A stretch of 64,000 nt of DNA from Rhodococcus sp. IEGM 1409. GTDB lineage: Bacteria; Actinomycetota; Actinomycetes; Mycobacteriales; Mycobacteriaceae. The stretch is from contig NZ_JASHKN010000003.1 in the NCBI RefSeq assembly GCF_030056735.1, forward strand, positions 62,001 through 126,000. Direction: 5' to 3'. Below, piece after piece: positions 36,211 to 44,900 of this stretch (the first letter of the stretch is position 1; each line of letters starts with the position of its first letter). Both the position numbers and the translations under genes were made by a program. The notes under the pieces are model-generated. The model was not told the DNA's origin. It ran no database searches and saw nothing but the letters and a program-made list of their open reading frames with translations.

Positions 36211-36244
36211 GGCCCCGTGAGCTTTCTGCTCCGGGGCCATTTTT
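36211..36244 (+). terminator. second intrinsic terminator
   Basis: 7-bp stem GGCCCCG / CGGGGCC followed by ATTTTT, about 60 bp after the first. Together they separate packaging/toxin genes from capsid genes, implying a promoter or antitermination here. Confidence 0.75.
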
Positions 36245-36341
36245 GTACCCAAATTCTTTTGGTCACGTTCTGTGGCTGTTCTCATTCCCGCCCGGGCGAT
36301 CCGGTGCGGGCCAATTCCCCCGCGATGGAGGCGTTCTACCT

Positions 36342-36959
36342 ATGTCTGAAGTTACCCCTGCTGTTCCTGTTGTTTCTGATCCGAATGTTGTGCCGCCGGT
36401 TCCTGGTGTCACTCCTGAGGCTGTTCCTGTTGTGCCTGCAGCTCCTGCGCCGACTGCTCCTGTTGTTCCTGCCGCGACGGCTGAACCTCAGTATCCCGAG
36501 GGTCTCGGTGACCCCGGCAAGAAGGCGCTCGATGCCGAACGTGCACGTGCAGAAAAAGCTGAACGAGATTTGAAGGCTTTGCGCGACAAGGCTGCTGCTG
36601 ATGCGAAGGCGGCTGAAGATGCGAAGCTGTCGGAACTTGAACGGGCGCAGAAGATTGCGACTGAAGCGACCGCTGCGGCGGAGAAGCAAGCGCAGGAGAA
36701 TTTGCGTCTTAACTTCGCTTACAACAATGGCGTCCCCAAGGAATGGGTGAATCGCCTCGAAGGCTCGACTCCTGAAGAACTTGCGGCTGACTGGGCGATC
36801 CTGCAGCCGACGTTGGTGGCCCCGGTGGCTGCTGTCGATCCGAACGCACCTCGCGTTCCTGCTCCGGTTCCGTCTCCGGGACCGCAGCCCAGTCCGACCA
36901 AAACTGAGGATCAACTCCTCTACGAGCAGGTCTACGGGTCTGCTCCGAATCGAAAGTGA
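36342..36959 (+). CDS. capsid scaffolding protein
   Basis: 205 aa, ATG with GGAGG ten bases upstream. Pro/Val-rich N-terminus, long Ala/Lys/Glu coiled coil (AERARAEKAERDLKALRDKA and KLSELERAQKIATEATAAAE, roughly 65-125), and a C-terminal segment (TKTEDQLLYEQVYG) typical of the capsid-binding end of siphovirus scaffolds. It directs procapsid assembly and is removed before packaging. Located just before decoration and capsid genes. Confidence 0.85.
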   Translation: MSEVTPAVPVVSDPNVVPPVPGVTPEAVPVVPAAPAPTAPVVPAATAEPQYPEGLGDPGKKALDAERARAEKAERDLKALRDKAAADAKAAEDAKLSELERAQKIATEATAAAEKQAQENLRLNFAYNNGVPKEWVNRLEGSTPEELAADWAILQPTLVAPVAAVDPNAPRVPAPVPSPGPQPSPTKTEDQLLYEQVYGSAPNRK

Positions 36960-36969
36960 GACAAAACTT

Positions 36970-37329
36970 ATGGTTGAATATACTCCGATCCGTAAGCCTG
37001 GCGCTGATGTGCCGATCGCTACGTCTGCTGCTGTGACTGGCGGGCAGGTGGTTGCCATTTCCGGTAACAGCACTGTCGCTCCCGCAGGTGCCGCGACTGC
37101 TGCCTGGTTTGGTGTTGCGGCGTTCGATGCTGCAGTCGGCGAGACGGTGACTGTGCATCGCGGCGGTGTTCACGAGTTGACTGCAACGGGCCCGATTGTT
37201 GCCGGCGCGAATGTAATTACTGCTGCTGCTGGCGCTGTCGCCACTGCTGGAGCTGGCACATTCGATCAGGTTGTGGGAATTGCGATTTCCGCTGCTGCTG
37301 GCGGCAAGGTACGTGTCGCGCTCCGCTGA
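36970..37329 (+). CDS. capsid decoration / head fibre-type protein
   Basis: 119 aa, Ala/Gly/Val-rich beta protein (DUF2190-like): YTPIRKPGADVPIATSAAVT, GGQVVAISGNSTVAPAG, FDQVVGIAISAAAGGKVRV. Proteins of this type between scaffold and major capsid protein bind the capsid surface and stabilise it. A weak ribosome binding site precedes the ATG. Confidence 0.7.
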   Translation: MVEYTPIRKPGADVPIATSAAVTGGQVVAISGNSTVAPAGAATAAWFGVAAFDAAVGETVTVHRGGVHELTATGPIVAGANVITAAAGAVATAGAGTFDQVVGIAISAAAGGKVRVALR

Positions 37330-37360
37330 GTGCCGCTCCCTTTCTCTTATTTCATTCTTC

Positions 37361-37392
37361 GAAGCCCTCACGTTCTCGTGTGGGCTTCTTTA
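37361..37392 (+). terminator. hairpin between decoration and capsid genes
   Basis: Stem GAAGCCCTCACG / CGTGTGGGCTTC with one mismatch and a TTCT loop, followed by TTT. Partial terminator or mRNA-stabilising structure before the major capsid gene. Confidence 0.65.
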
Positions 37393-37411
37393 GGCTCTGG
37401 AGGGCCGAAAT

Positions 37412-38320
37412 TTGTCTATTACCTATCCGGCTGGTCCGCCTACTTTCGCTGCGGACACTGCGACCATCAATCGATTCCTCAACAGTCCGACGGCTGTTGC
37501 TACTCGAGTGAATGAGATTGCCCGTCAGCGTTTCATCTCCGATTTCATTCTGACTTCTCGCCAGGATGTGTCGGGCGGCGCGATCGTATTCGAGCAGGAC
37601 GATCCGCTCTACACGGATCGTCCTGTTGAGGCGATTTCGCCTGGCGCTGAGTACCCGCTGGCTGGTGTCGGGTCGAGTACCCCGCAAGCTGTTCGGGTCA
37701 CCAAGTGGGGCCAGGACGTGCCGATCACGGATGAGAAGATCAAGCGGTCGAACTTCTCCCCGGTCGAGAAGGCGTTCAACAAGATCGTCAACCAGCTTGT
37801 GAAGACGGTCGATTCGTTGTCTTTGTCGCTGATTGCTTCTCAGGTCACTGCCACTCAGACAGTCACAGGCGGTAAGTGGGATGTCTCCACGAAGATTCTT
37901 CGTGACATCATGCTCGCGAAGGCTAAGGTGGTAGGGCTGAACAAGGGCTACGACCCGAATGTCATGGTCGTGGACGATAATACGTGGGCTCTCCTCGCAT
38001 CCGATGACAAGCTGTCCACCCTGCTTGCTCGCGAGGACAAGAGCAATACCGTGTACACGGGTGAGTTCCGCACTATCGCGGGTCTGACGATTCTCCCGAC
38101 CCCGAACCTGCCCGCTCCCGGCGCGTGGATCATCGACACCAACGCCCTGGGCGGTATCGGTGACGAGAAGCTCGGCGAAGGCTATGCCGGTGACATCGTG
38201 GAAACGAAGTCCATCCGTGATGACAACAACGATCAGTGGCGTGTCCGTGGCCGCCGTGTCTGCGTCCCGTATGTGAACGAGCCTGGCGCTGCTATCAAAA
38301 TCGACGGAATCGCGGCCTGA
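37412..38320 (+). CDS. major capsid protein
   Basis: A 302-aa HK97-fold capsid subunit without a protease pro-domain. TTG start with GGAGGG seven bases upstream. Indicative blocks: ARQRFISDFILTSRQDVSGG, FEQDDPLYTDRPVEAISPGA, VPITDEKIKRS and the C-terminal KSIRDDNNDQWRVRGRRVCV. Position after scaffold and decoration genes and before connectors confirms it. Strong expression is expected from the preceding structured leader. Confidence 0.93.
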   Translation: MSITYPAGPPTFAADTATINRFLNSPTAVATRVNEIARQRFISDFILTSRQDVSGGAIVFEQDDPLYTDRPVEAISPGAEYPLAGVGSSTPQAVRVTKWGQDVPITDEKIKRSNFSPVEKAFNKIVNQLVKTVDSLSLSLIASQVTATQTVTGGKWDVSTKILRDIMLAKAKVVGLNKGYDPNVMVVDDNTWALLASDDKLSTLLAREDKSNTVYTGEFRTIAGLTILPTPNLPAPGAWIIDTNALGGIGDEKLGEGYAGDIVETKSIRDDNNDQWRVRGRRVCVPYVNEPGAAIKIDGIAA

Positions 38321-38322
38321 CC

Positions 38323-38595
38323 ATGACAAATTACGTTGTTGTGGCCCCTCTTGTCGGGGTGAATGGTGCTGACGGCAAGCTGAAGTACCTGTTTGCGGGT
38401 ACTCCGGTTCCTGTTGATGTGTCGGAAGCGGATGTTGCGCGTCTCGCTGCGGGTGGCCTGATCGAGAAGATCGAAACCGAAACGGTTGAGCCCGAGGAGG
38501 TCGAGACCGAGAAGGTTGAGACTGTCGTGAAGGCAACTCCCGCAAAGGCAGCCCCCAAGAAGCCCGCAGGGGCATCGAGTGACAGCACCGCTTAG
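38323..38595 (+). CDS. small head protein, 90 aa
   Basis: ATG 2 bp after the capsid stop. An N-terminal beta part (NYVVVAPLVGVNGADGKLKY) with VARLAAGGLIEKIE, then a Glu/Val/Lys-rich low-complexity tail (VEPEEVETEKVETVVKATPA). Matches small proteins that follow the capsid gene in actinophages (head decoration or connector accessory). Exact role unknown. Confidence 0.7.
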   Translation: MTNYVVVAPLVGVNGADGKLKYLFAGTPVPVDVSEADVARLAAGGLIEKIETETVEPEEVETEKVETVVKATPAKAAPKKPAGASSDSTA

Positions 38596-38971
38596 CCCGC
38601 TCATCACAGTTGAAGACGTTCAGTTTCGTCTGGGGGAAACCTTCGATGACGCTGAACGCCTTCAGGTTGAGTCGTTGATCGACTTCGCGTCGGCTCGACT
38701 GCGTGCGTATCCGCTGGACATTGACACCCGTATCGCGCAGGGCTCACTGAGTCCTGCGCTCGTAACGGGGGTCCTGGTCACTGCGGTGGCCCGCGCTGTA
38801 GATGCTATGCGAGTGGGGTTGCGGGTCCGCTCGGAACAGTACCCGGAGATCAGCACCACGTATGTGGATGTCGATCCGTCGCTGATCTTCTTCTCCGCTG
38901 ATGATCTGACTGTGCTCGATCCAGCCGTGGGAGTTCAATTCGGTGGCGCTTTCACGATTGTGCCGGGCTGA
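38579..38971 (+). CDS. head-tail connector protein
   Basis: 130 aa; GTG start overlapping the previous gene by 17 bp. Helical gp6/gp15-type adaptor: TVEDVQFRLGETFDDAERLQ, LIDFASARLRAYPLDIDTRI, VAVARAVDAMR-like central helix and the aromatic turn DPSLIFFSADDL. It binds the portal ring and opens the path to the tail. Stop and next start overlap as ATGA. Confidence 0.82.
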   Translation: MTAPLSPLITVEDVQFRLGETFDDAERLQVESLIDFASARLRAYPLDIDTRIAQGSLSPALVTGVLVTAVARAVDAMRVGLRVRSEQYPEISTTYVDVDPSLIFFSADDLTVLDPAVGVQFGGAFTIVPG

Positions 38972-39345
38972 TGTCGAAACTACCTGAGAAGTGGGTGTTG
39001 TTGCAGGACAACCCCCCAGAGCTTGATCCGTCTACGGGCAATCGACGGCCTGTTGCCCCTACTGAGGTGCCGTGGACAGGCCTGTTGCAACAGCGACAGC
39101 TCGCCTCGTCATCCGTTGATGCCGGCAACGTGGAGATCGTGGACGGCCACGTGGTGAGTTCGTATGTGCTGCTGTTGGATCCGGGTCTAGTTCCGCATCC
39201 TGTGCCACGCTCCAAGTTTCGCGACGAGGACGGCACTGTGTTCACGGTTGTCGGAAAACCTCGGGTTAGGCGTCCGGTTCGCGGGTCCCGCAAACCAAAG
39301 TACATTTCCGCGATTGTGCGGAGTTCAACTGATTACCAGGAGTGA
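38971..39345 (+). CDS. head closure protein
   Basis: 124 aa, mostly beta. ATG overlaps the connector stop. The sequence (VPWTGLLQQRQLASS, VSSYVLLLDPGLVPHP, GTVFTVVGKPRVRRPVRGS) has the RED-DGTVFxVxGxPxxxRxP pattern of siphovirus head-closure (gp16/FII-like) proteins. It stops DNA leakage before tail joining. Confidence 0.78.
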   Translation: MSKLPEKWVLLQDNPPELDPSTGNRRPVAPTEVPWTGLLQQRQLASSSVDAGNVEIVDGHVVSSYVLLLDPGLVPHPVPRSKFRDEDGTVFTVVGKPRVRRPVRGSRKPKYISAIVRSSTDYQE

Positions 39346-39347
39346 CT

Positions 39348-39533
39348 ATGGCGATTGTGTCCTATACCGACGAGGACGGTGTGCATTTCACCGATGAAGA
39401 CTCGAAGACGTACGAAAAGCATCTGAAGGCTGTGGCCGAAAAGGGTGCGGTGAAGCCGGCGGAAACGTCGAAGCCGGAACCTGTGAAGCCCGTCTCGAAG
39501 CCGGATGTGAAGTCTGACCTCAAGGTCAGCTAA
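39348..39533 (+). CDS. small Lys/Pro-rich phage protein, 61 aa
   Basis: ATG five bases after AGGAG; the previous stop is immediately upstream. N-terminal acidic segment (VSYTDEDGVHFTDEDSKTYE) and a Lys/Pro/Val/Ser tail. No recognised family. Its place in the connector cluster suggests a small virion accessory protein. Stop overlaps the next start (TAATG). Confidence 0.6.
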   Translation: MAIVSYTDEDGVHFTDEDSKTYEKHLKAVAEKGAVKPAETSKPEPVKPVSKPDVKSDLKVS

Positions 39534-39844
39534 TGGCGCGGGTCACGATCTACCGTGACAACGCGCAGCGGGAGGCTCGGGAGCTCTCCACCGAAGGCCG
39601 CAAGGACATCGCGGAGAAGATCAAATCCGAGTTCGATGCGACAGCTCCCAGGCGCACAGGGGAGTTCGTTGGGGGTTCGGCGCTGGTAGTTGAAGGTGAC
39701 CGCGTGTTCGTCGAGGACAACGATCCTGAGGCGTTCTGGAAAGAGTACGGAACGTCGCGGATGCGCGGCATTGCGGCGATGACGAACGCTGCCCGCAAGC
39801 ACGGCAAGTATTCCGGGTTCAAACCTCGGGGATCGAGGGCCTGA
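39533..39844 (+). CDS. tail completion protein (HK97 gp10 type)
   Basis: 103 aa with the gp10 pattern: KDIAEKIKSEFDATAPRRTG, then EDNDPEAFWKEYGTSRMRG and a basic C-terminus. This family completes the neck end of the tail or the connector. Stop and next start overlap (ATGA). Confidence 0.82.
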   Translation: MARVTIYRDNAQREARELSTEGRKDIAEKIKSEFDATAPRRTGEFVGGSALVVEGDRVFVEDNDPEAFWKEYGTSRMRGIAAMTNAARKHGKYSGFKPRGSRA

Positions 39845-40290
39845 TGACTGCTTTCACACCGTTCGCTCCTGGAGCTATCCGCGACTTCCTGATCAACAAT
39901 GCCGAGTTCACTGCACTTGTTCCTGCGGTAAACATTTCGACGCGGGACATCCCTGATCCTCTGACTGGTCCGTTCGTGACTTTGTCGGCTCCCAGTAATT
40001 ATGGGGAGGATCCGATGTTGCGCCGGCCGATGATTCAGTGCGATGTGTGGGTGCCGAAACTTGAAATCCTGGGCGGGGATACAGATCCGGAAGAGTTGGC
40101 ATGGAACATTGCTGACATTGCTGGGCGGCTGGTGCACAAGGCTCCGTCGTCGCAGCGCCGGTTCCGTAACGGCTCTTGGAAGGCTACGTGGATTGACGGT
40201 CCGATTACGGATGTCGACAAAGAGCGTGGCCCCGAGAATCTGTTGTTCCGTGCGCTTGTGCGTTGGGACTTGAAGATGATCGTCCGCTAA
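39844..40290 (+). CDS. tail terminator protein
   Basis: 148 aa: IRDFLINNAEFTALVP, STRDIPDPLTGPFVTLSAPS, QCDVWVPKLEILGGDTDPEE, LVRWDLKMIVR. This fits the gpU/gp17-like tail-terminator fold that caps the tail tube at its capsid end. It precedes the major tail protein as expected. Confidence 0.78.
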   Translation: MTAFTPFAPGAIRDFLINNAEFTALVPAVNISTRDIPDPLTGPFVTLSAPSNYGEDPMLRRPMIQCDVWVPKLEILGGDTDPEELAWNIADIAGRLVHKAPSSQRRFRNGSWKATWIDGPITDVDKERGPENLLFRALVRWDLKMIVR

Positions 40291-40411
40291 CTCGCCACCG
40301 ATGTGTGGCGTCTCAATTGTCCTGCCCTGAATGTTTGCCGCGCCAGGCGCATTCGGGGTGGGACTCACTTATTTCTGCCTGCGCTTGGTGTGGGCTTTTC
40401 TGGAGGTTTTT

Positions 40412-40981
40412 GTGAGTACATATGCAGATCCGAATAAGGCTTATGTTTGGCAGGATGGTGACGCGTTCCGCGCTCCTGCTGGCACTGCTGTGCCGACTAA
40501 TCCGTTTGCCCCAGTTCTTGTTACTGGCACTGCGCCTGGTGTGACGTGGGATGCGTTCGGCGGCATTGAGGCTGGGTTCGAGCAGAATCCCAGCCAGGAC
40601 ACCAAGGAGTTGCCGATCTGGAACTACCGTCAGTCGTCTTACAAGATTGCTCGCGGCCCGCGCTCTGATCGTCTGAAGCTGAAGCCTGTCGATTACTCGA
40701 AGGCGACTGTGCTCACGCTGCTGCAGGGCGGCGAGATCGTGACCACTGGCACAGCCCCCAACGAGGTCCATAAGTGGGTCATCGGCGATTCGGAGGAGTT
40801 CGCGATCCTGCTGCGCCTCGAAGACGAGGACGACAAGCAGGTTTTGTATTGCGAGCGGGCGACGTTGTTCACTCCGCCTCCGCGTTCGCTTGGTGGCGAC
40901 AAGATCGATGGCTTTGAGATGGAGCTGCTGGCGTTGGCTCCGGTTCAGCTTCTGACTAGCAGTAATCCGCTCGTTCCCTGA
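40412..40981 (+). CDS. major tail tube protein
   Basis: 189 aa; GTG 40412 directly behind GGAGG. An extended upstream frame (from 40331) has no coding character. Beta-rich tube protein: YADPNKAYVWQDGDAFRAPA, FEQNPSQDTKELPIWNYRQS, RLEDEDDKQVLYCERATLF. It lies between the tail terminator and the G/GT chaperones. Forms the hexameric tube of the non-contractile tail. Confidence 0.9.
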   Translation: MSTYADPNKAYVWQDGDAFRAPAGTAVPTNPFAPVLVTGTAPGVTWDAFGGIEAGFEQNPSQDTKELPIWNYRQSSYKIARGPRSDRLKLKPVDYSKATVLTLLQGGEIVTTGTAPNEVHKWVIGDSEEFAILLRLEDEDDKQVLYCERATLFTPPPRSLGGDKIDGFEMELLALAPVQLLTSSNPLVP

Positions 40982-40998
40982 TTTGAGGAGTTGTTTGT

Positions 40999-41460
40999 AT
41001 GCCTGGCGCACCCCGTAAGTCCGCTGCGACAAAGGTTCAGCCGAAAGCGGTTGAACCGGTTGTGGATGAAGTGGATGAAGATGTATTCGACTTGCTGTCG
41101 GTTCTCGATACCGAGGATCTTCCGCCCGTTCCTGTGACGCTCCGTGGCGTCAAAGCTCAGATCCGGCGCAGTTACAGCGGTGCCGAATCCGTGCTGTTCA
41201 CCGAGTACCTTCGCCAGGAAAAGGTGGAGGAATTGCTCACGTTGATTGCTGGCGATGAAGGTGGACCTGCGTTGTCGAAGGCTCTCGCTGCGTTCAACAC
41301 TGAGCAGGGGGTCAAGCTGTTCAACTGGTTGGCTAAGACTTCGACGCTGACTTCGGGGGAAGCCATGGCGCTCTTGCCTGCCTACGCACGCGGGATGGAT
41401 GGAGCGCAGCCCACGCAGGATGCGAACGCTTCTACGGCAGAGCCCTCCGTGAAGTCCTAA
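40999..41460 (+). CDS. tail assembly chaperone G
   Basis: 153 aa; helical, acidic N-terminus, central RRSYSGAESVLFTEYLRQEK and LSKALAAFNTEQGVKLFNWL. The slippery heptamer G-GGG-GAA lies in its 3' part, allowing a -1 frameshift to make the longer GT protein. G and GT coat the tape measure during tail assembly and leave before maturation. Confidence 0.88.
   Translation: MPGAPRKSAATKVQPKAVEPVVDEVDEDVFDLLSVLDTEDLPPVPVTLRGVKAQIRRSYSGAESVLFTEYLRQEKVEELLTLIAGDEGGPALSKALAAFNTEQGVKLFNWLAKTSTLTSGEAMALLPAYARGMDGAQPTQDANASTAEPSVKS
41355..41361 (+). other. programmed -1 frameshift site (GGGGGAA)
   Basis: Read in frame as (TC)G-GGG-GAA, the canonical slippery heptamer of actinophage G/GT genes. After a -1 slip the frame is open from AGC at 41361 to the stop at 41819. 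Confidence 0.9.
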
Positions 41461-41819
41461 AGGAACGCAGAGAAGAAGCCGGTGTGCTAATCGCTCAGGC
41501 AGTTGAGTGGTTGGCTGCCGAGAAGCGAGATTCAGAGAATCTCGCGATGCTCGTAGACCGAGACGACTACTGGTTGAACTCGGAGTATGCGTCCTGGATC
41601 GCGGATCCTGATGACAAGGAAGCGCAGAAGGAGCGGGAGCGTCGAAAGCGCGAGGGGATTAAGCCTCCGCCTGTTCCGGTGTTGCCGCCGGTCGCCAAGC
41701 GGTCCGCTAAGGACATGTCTGCGCTGGCAGCCGAGTTTCTTGAGAAGCGTGCTGTAGTCGAGCCACCGAAGCCCAAACCGAGTTTGGCGAATCTAGTGAC
41801 GCAATGGCAGATCGGTTGA
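41361..41819 (+). CDS. tail assembly chaperone T extension (G-T fusion by frameshift)
   Basis: 152 codons open in the -1 frame after the slip, giving a fusion of about 273 aa with the first 121 residues of G. The T part (ERFYGRALREVLKERREEAG, VDRDDYWLNSEYASWI, a Lys/Arg/Pro-rich stretch, then FLEKRAVVEPPKPKPSLANL) is typical. Internal GTG 41484 has no ribosome binding site, supporting expression by frameshift. Lies immediately before the tape measure gene. Confidence 0.88.
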   Translation, partial: SHGALACLRTRDGWSAAHAGCERFYGRALREVLKERREEAGVLIAQAVEWLAAEKRDSENLAMLVDRDDYWLNSEYASWIADPDDKEAQKERERRKREGIKPPPVPVLPPVAKRSAKDMSALAAEFLEKRAVVEPPKPKPSLANLVTQWQIG

Positions 41820-41877
41820 CCGATGACTTCTATGGCCTGACGCCATCGTTCTCAGATTCGATATTTACATCGCAAGC

Positions 41878-41908
41878 AAAGCCCGAAAGCACATCGCTTT
41901 CGGGCTTT
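41878..41908 (+). terminator. hairpin before tape measure gene
   Basis: 13-bp perfect stem AAAGCCCGAAAGC / GCTTTCGGGCTTT with a 5-base loop. It may limit read-through into the long tape measure gene. Confidence 0.75.
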
Positions 41909-41931
41909 CTGCATTTCTATAGGAGGTGGCC

Positions 41932-44900
41932 GTGGCTGGTGGCCGCATTGATGTCGAGGTCGCAGCAGACCTGTCCGAGTTTAATTCTCAGTTCGAACAA
42001 GGCCTTGAAGGTGCGGGTGACGCGGCTTCGAACTTCGCAGGAAAAATCGCTGGCGTACTCGCCTTTACTGGCGCGGCGGTCTCGTTCGCTTCTGTTATCG
42101 ACAAGGGTAACGAGTTCACGCGAACCCTGAACGCGATGTCAGGTGTCACCGGCGCTACTGGCGAGCAGATGGATGTCATCAAGGCGAAGGCGATGGCACT
42201 CGGCAACGATGTTGAGTTGTCTGCCACCTCAGCTAACGATGCTGCTGCTGCGATGACGGAACTCGCCAAGGGCGGGTTCTCTGTCGACCAGTCGATGGAG
42301 GCAGCGAAAGGCACTTTGCAGCTTGCTGCTGCGGCACAGATAGATGCTGCTGAGGCGGCCACAATTCAGTCCCAGGCGTTGCAGGCGTTCGGACTTGACG
42401 CAAGCTACGCCGCTACTGCATCGGATGTGCTGGCGAATGCAGCTAACGCATCTAGCGCTGAAATCACCGACATTGCTGCGGGACTGCAGCAGTCGGGCAC
42501 GGTGGCGAACGGCTTCGGCGTGTCAATGGAAGACACGGCCACGATGCTCGGTTTGTTTGCAAACGCAGGCATTACGGGTTCGGACGCGGGAACTTTGCTG
42601 AAGTCCTCCCTGTTGGCGTTGACCGATCAGGGTAAGCCCGCTCAAGCCGCAATCGAAGAACTGGGTCTTACCGTTTACGACGCTCAGGACAAATTCGTCG
42701 GAATGCGGTCACTGTTCGAGCAGCTGTCAAACGCTTCAAAGAACATGTCGCAAGAACAGTTTCAAGCTGCAACGGCGACACTGTTCGGATCGGATGCGAT
42801 CCGGCAGGCAATGGTCGCAGCTGAGGGAGGTGTCGAGAAATACGACGCAATGCGGCTCGCGATCGGCCGGCAAGGTGCCGCGGCTGAACTCGCTGCTGCA
42901 CAGAACCAGGGCCTGCCCGGCGTGTTCGAGAAGATCGAGAACACATCCGAGCGACTGCAACTGCAGTTGTATGACCTGATTGATGGGCCACTGACTTCGT
43001 TCGGCAACGCAACGGTTGGTTTGGCGGATGGTGCGCTGGACAAGTTCGATGTGGCACTGGGTAACTCAGGCGGCGTGCTGGTTGGGCTGAACGACGTCAT
43101 CTTGAACTCCCTAACTGGTCTCCCTATTCTGGCGGGAATTTTTGACGACGTTGTGAGTTCGGGCCAGTCCTTGTGGGCGATAGCAACCGACATTGGCGGC
43201 GGGCTCGGGAGCCTGGCAGGCGGTGCGTTGAAGTCTGGCGGGGCCCTGGATGTCCTGCAAACGGCTCTCTCGGGAGTGACTGCATCAGTTTCAATTGTGT
43301 TCAACGCTATCGAACCGATCGTTGGGGTTGTTGCCACAGCCGCAGGAGCATTCGGTGCACTTCCTGCGCCCATCCAGGCCGTAGTCACGGGTCTTGTTGC
43401 GTTGAAGTTGGCTTCGATGGCCAGTTCGGCGTTCATGGCGCGGAACACAGATGGTATGGGGCGGATGGCCACTGCGGCGCACGGTTTGGGCACTCGGATA
43501 CAGGGTGTCGGTCCTGGGTTGCGCGCTGCTGGTTCAAATGTTGCTGCATTTGGATCTGCAGTCCGAACTTCCGCACAAATGGTCAGTCAGGCCAACCCGC
43601 ATATGTCTACGTTCGGTCGGACCATGACTGTGCTCACAGCGCAGTCGTCAGGTCTGACGAGCATGCGAACAGCCTTTACGGGCGCAGCAACAGGAGCAAC
43701 TCGGTTCAGTGGCGCTCTTGCTGCTGCCCAGGTTGCCGGTAGAGGCATGGTTACTGCCGCGGGCAGCATGGTTTCCGCTCTTGGTGGCGGACTCATGATC
43801 GGAATTGTTGCTGCAACAGTCGCGATTACACAGATCAGTAGGGCATCGGCAGATATGCGTGCTCAGCAGCAGGCAGTTGTTGAGGGGTCAAATGCTGTTG
43901 GCGCGGCGCAGCGCGACATGGCCAAGGAGATTCAAGCGGCGAACGGCGCTGTGTCCGACGCCGTTACGGCCGCGGTCGCAATGCAGGTTGACGCGATCCA
44001 AACGGAACAGAAGAAGCTTGCTGATGCGAAGCCTTCAAAGTTTTGGTCCACGATCAAAGACAACTTTCAGGATGATGCTAAGGGCGCACGTGACGCGACT
44101 GACGCTGCGATCGCTTTGGGCGAGCAGGCTGAACGGATCAACACATCGTTCAGCGAGGTGGGACTAACCTCCGCAGAGCTAAGCGGGAAGATAACCGGCA
44201 CTGATGCCGCGTTTCGTGGCCTCGTTGGCAGCCTGGAGGGAACCAGCAATGGCGGGGCGGATGCAGTTGCAGAGATGCAAGCACTCCGGGACAAGTTTGT
44301 TGCAGCCGAGAAATCGGCCAAGGATTCTACGCCTGGATTCTTTGATCTAACTGAAGCGGTCCGGGTCCTCGGCGATGAGTCGTCTAGTTCGGCGGACCGT
44401 GTTAGCGCGATCAAGACTGCTCTTGATGTGTTGTCAGGCAAGGCGATTCCGCTCTCCGACGCTGTGCAGCAATACAACAAGACATTGAGAGAAACGGCCG
44501 AGGCTGCCGCGGCGGGTATCGATCCCGCTAAAGGGTTCGGTGACGCGCTTGTCGGCGAGGGCGGCGTTCTCAGCACCGCTACAAGCAATGGTTCGGCGTT
44601 GCGTGATTCGCTGACCGGGATCACTAGCTCGACAGTCACGTTGACTGAGGCGACGATTTCGGCGGCGCTGGAGCAGGGAAAGTCTCTGCCTGAGGCGCAA
44701 GCCGCTGCCCGTGCAGCAATGGCGCAGAACGAGACTGCTCTGCAGAATTTGGCAAAGCAGTACGACCAGCCCATCTGGAAGATCAAGGAATGGGCGGCGG
44801 CCGAGGGGCTCTTGCCGGATCAGATCATCATGTTGGCATCGCTATCTGGTGCGACCGATGTTGAGCAACAGATTTCGGTCATCTCTGCGATGCTCAAGGG

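Noticed and set aside
37352-38575. 407-codon reverse frame opposite the major capsid gene
   Set aside because: Antisense shadow; the capsid gene with its ribosome binding site is certain.
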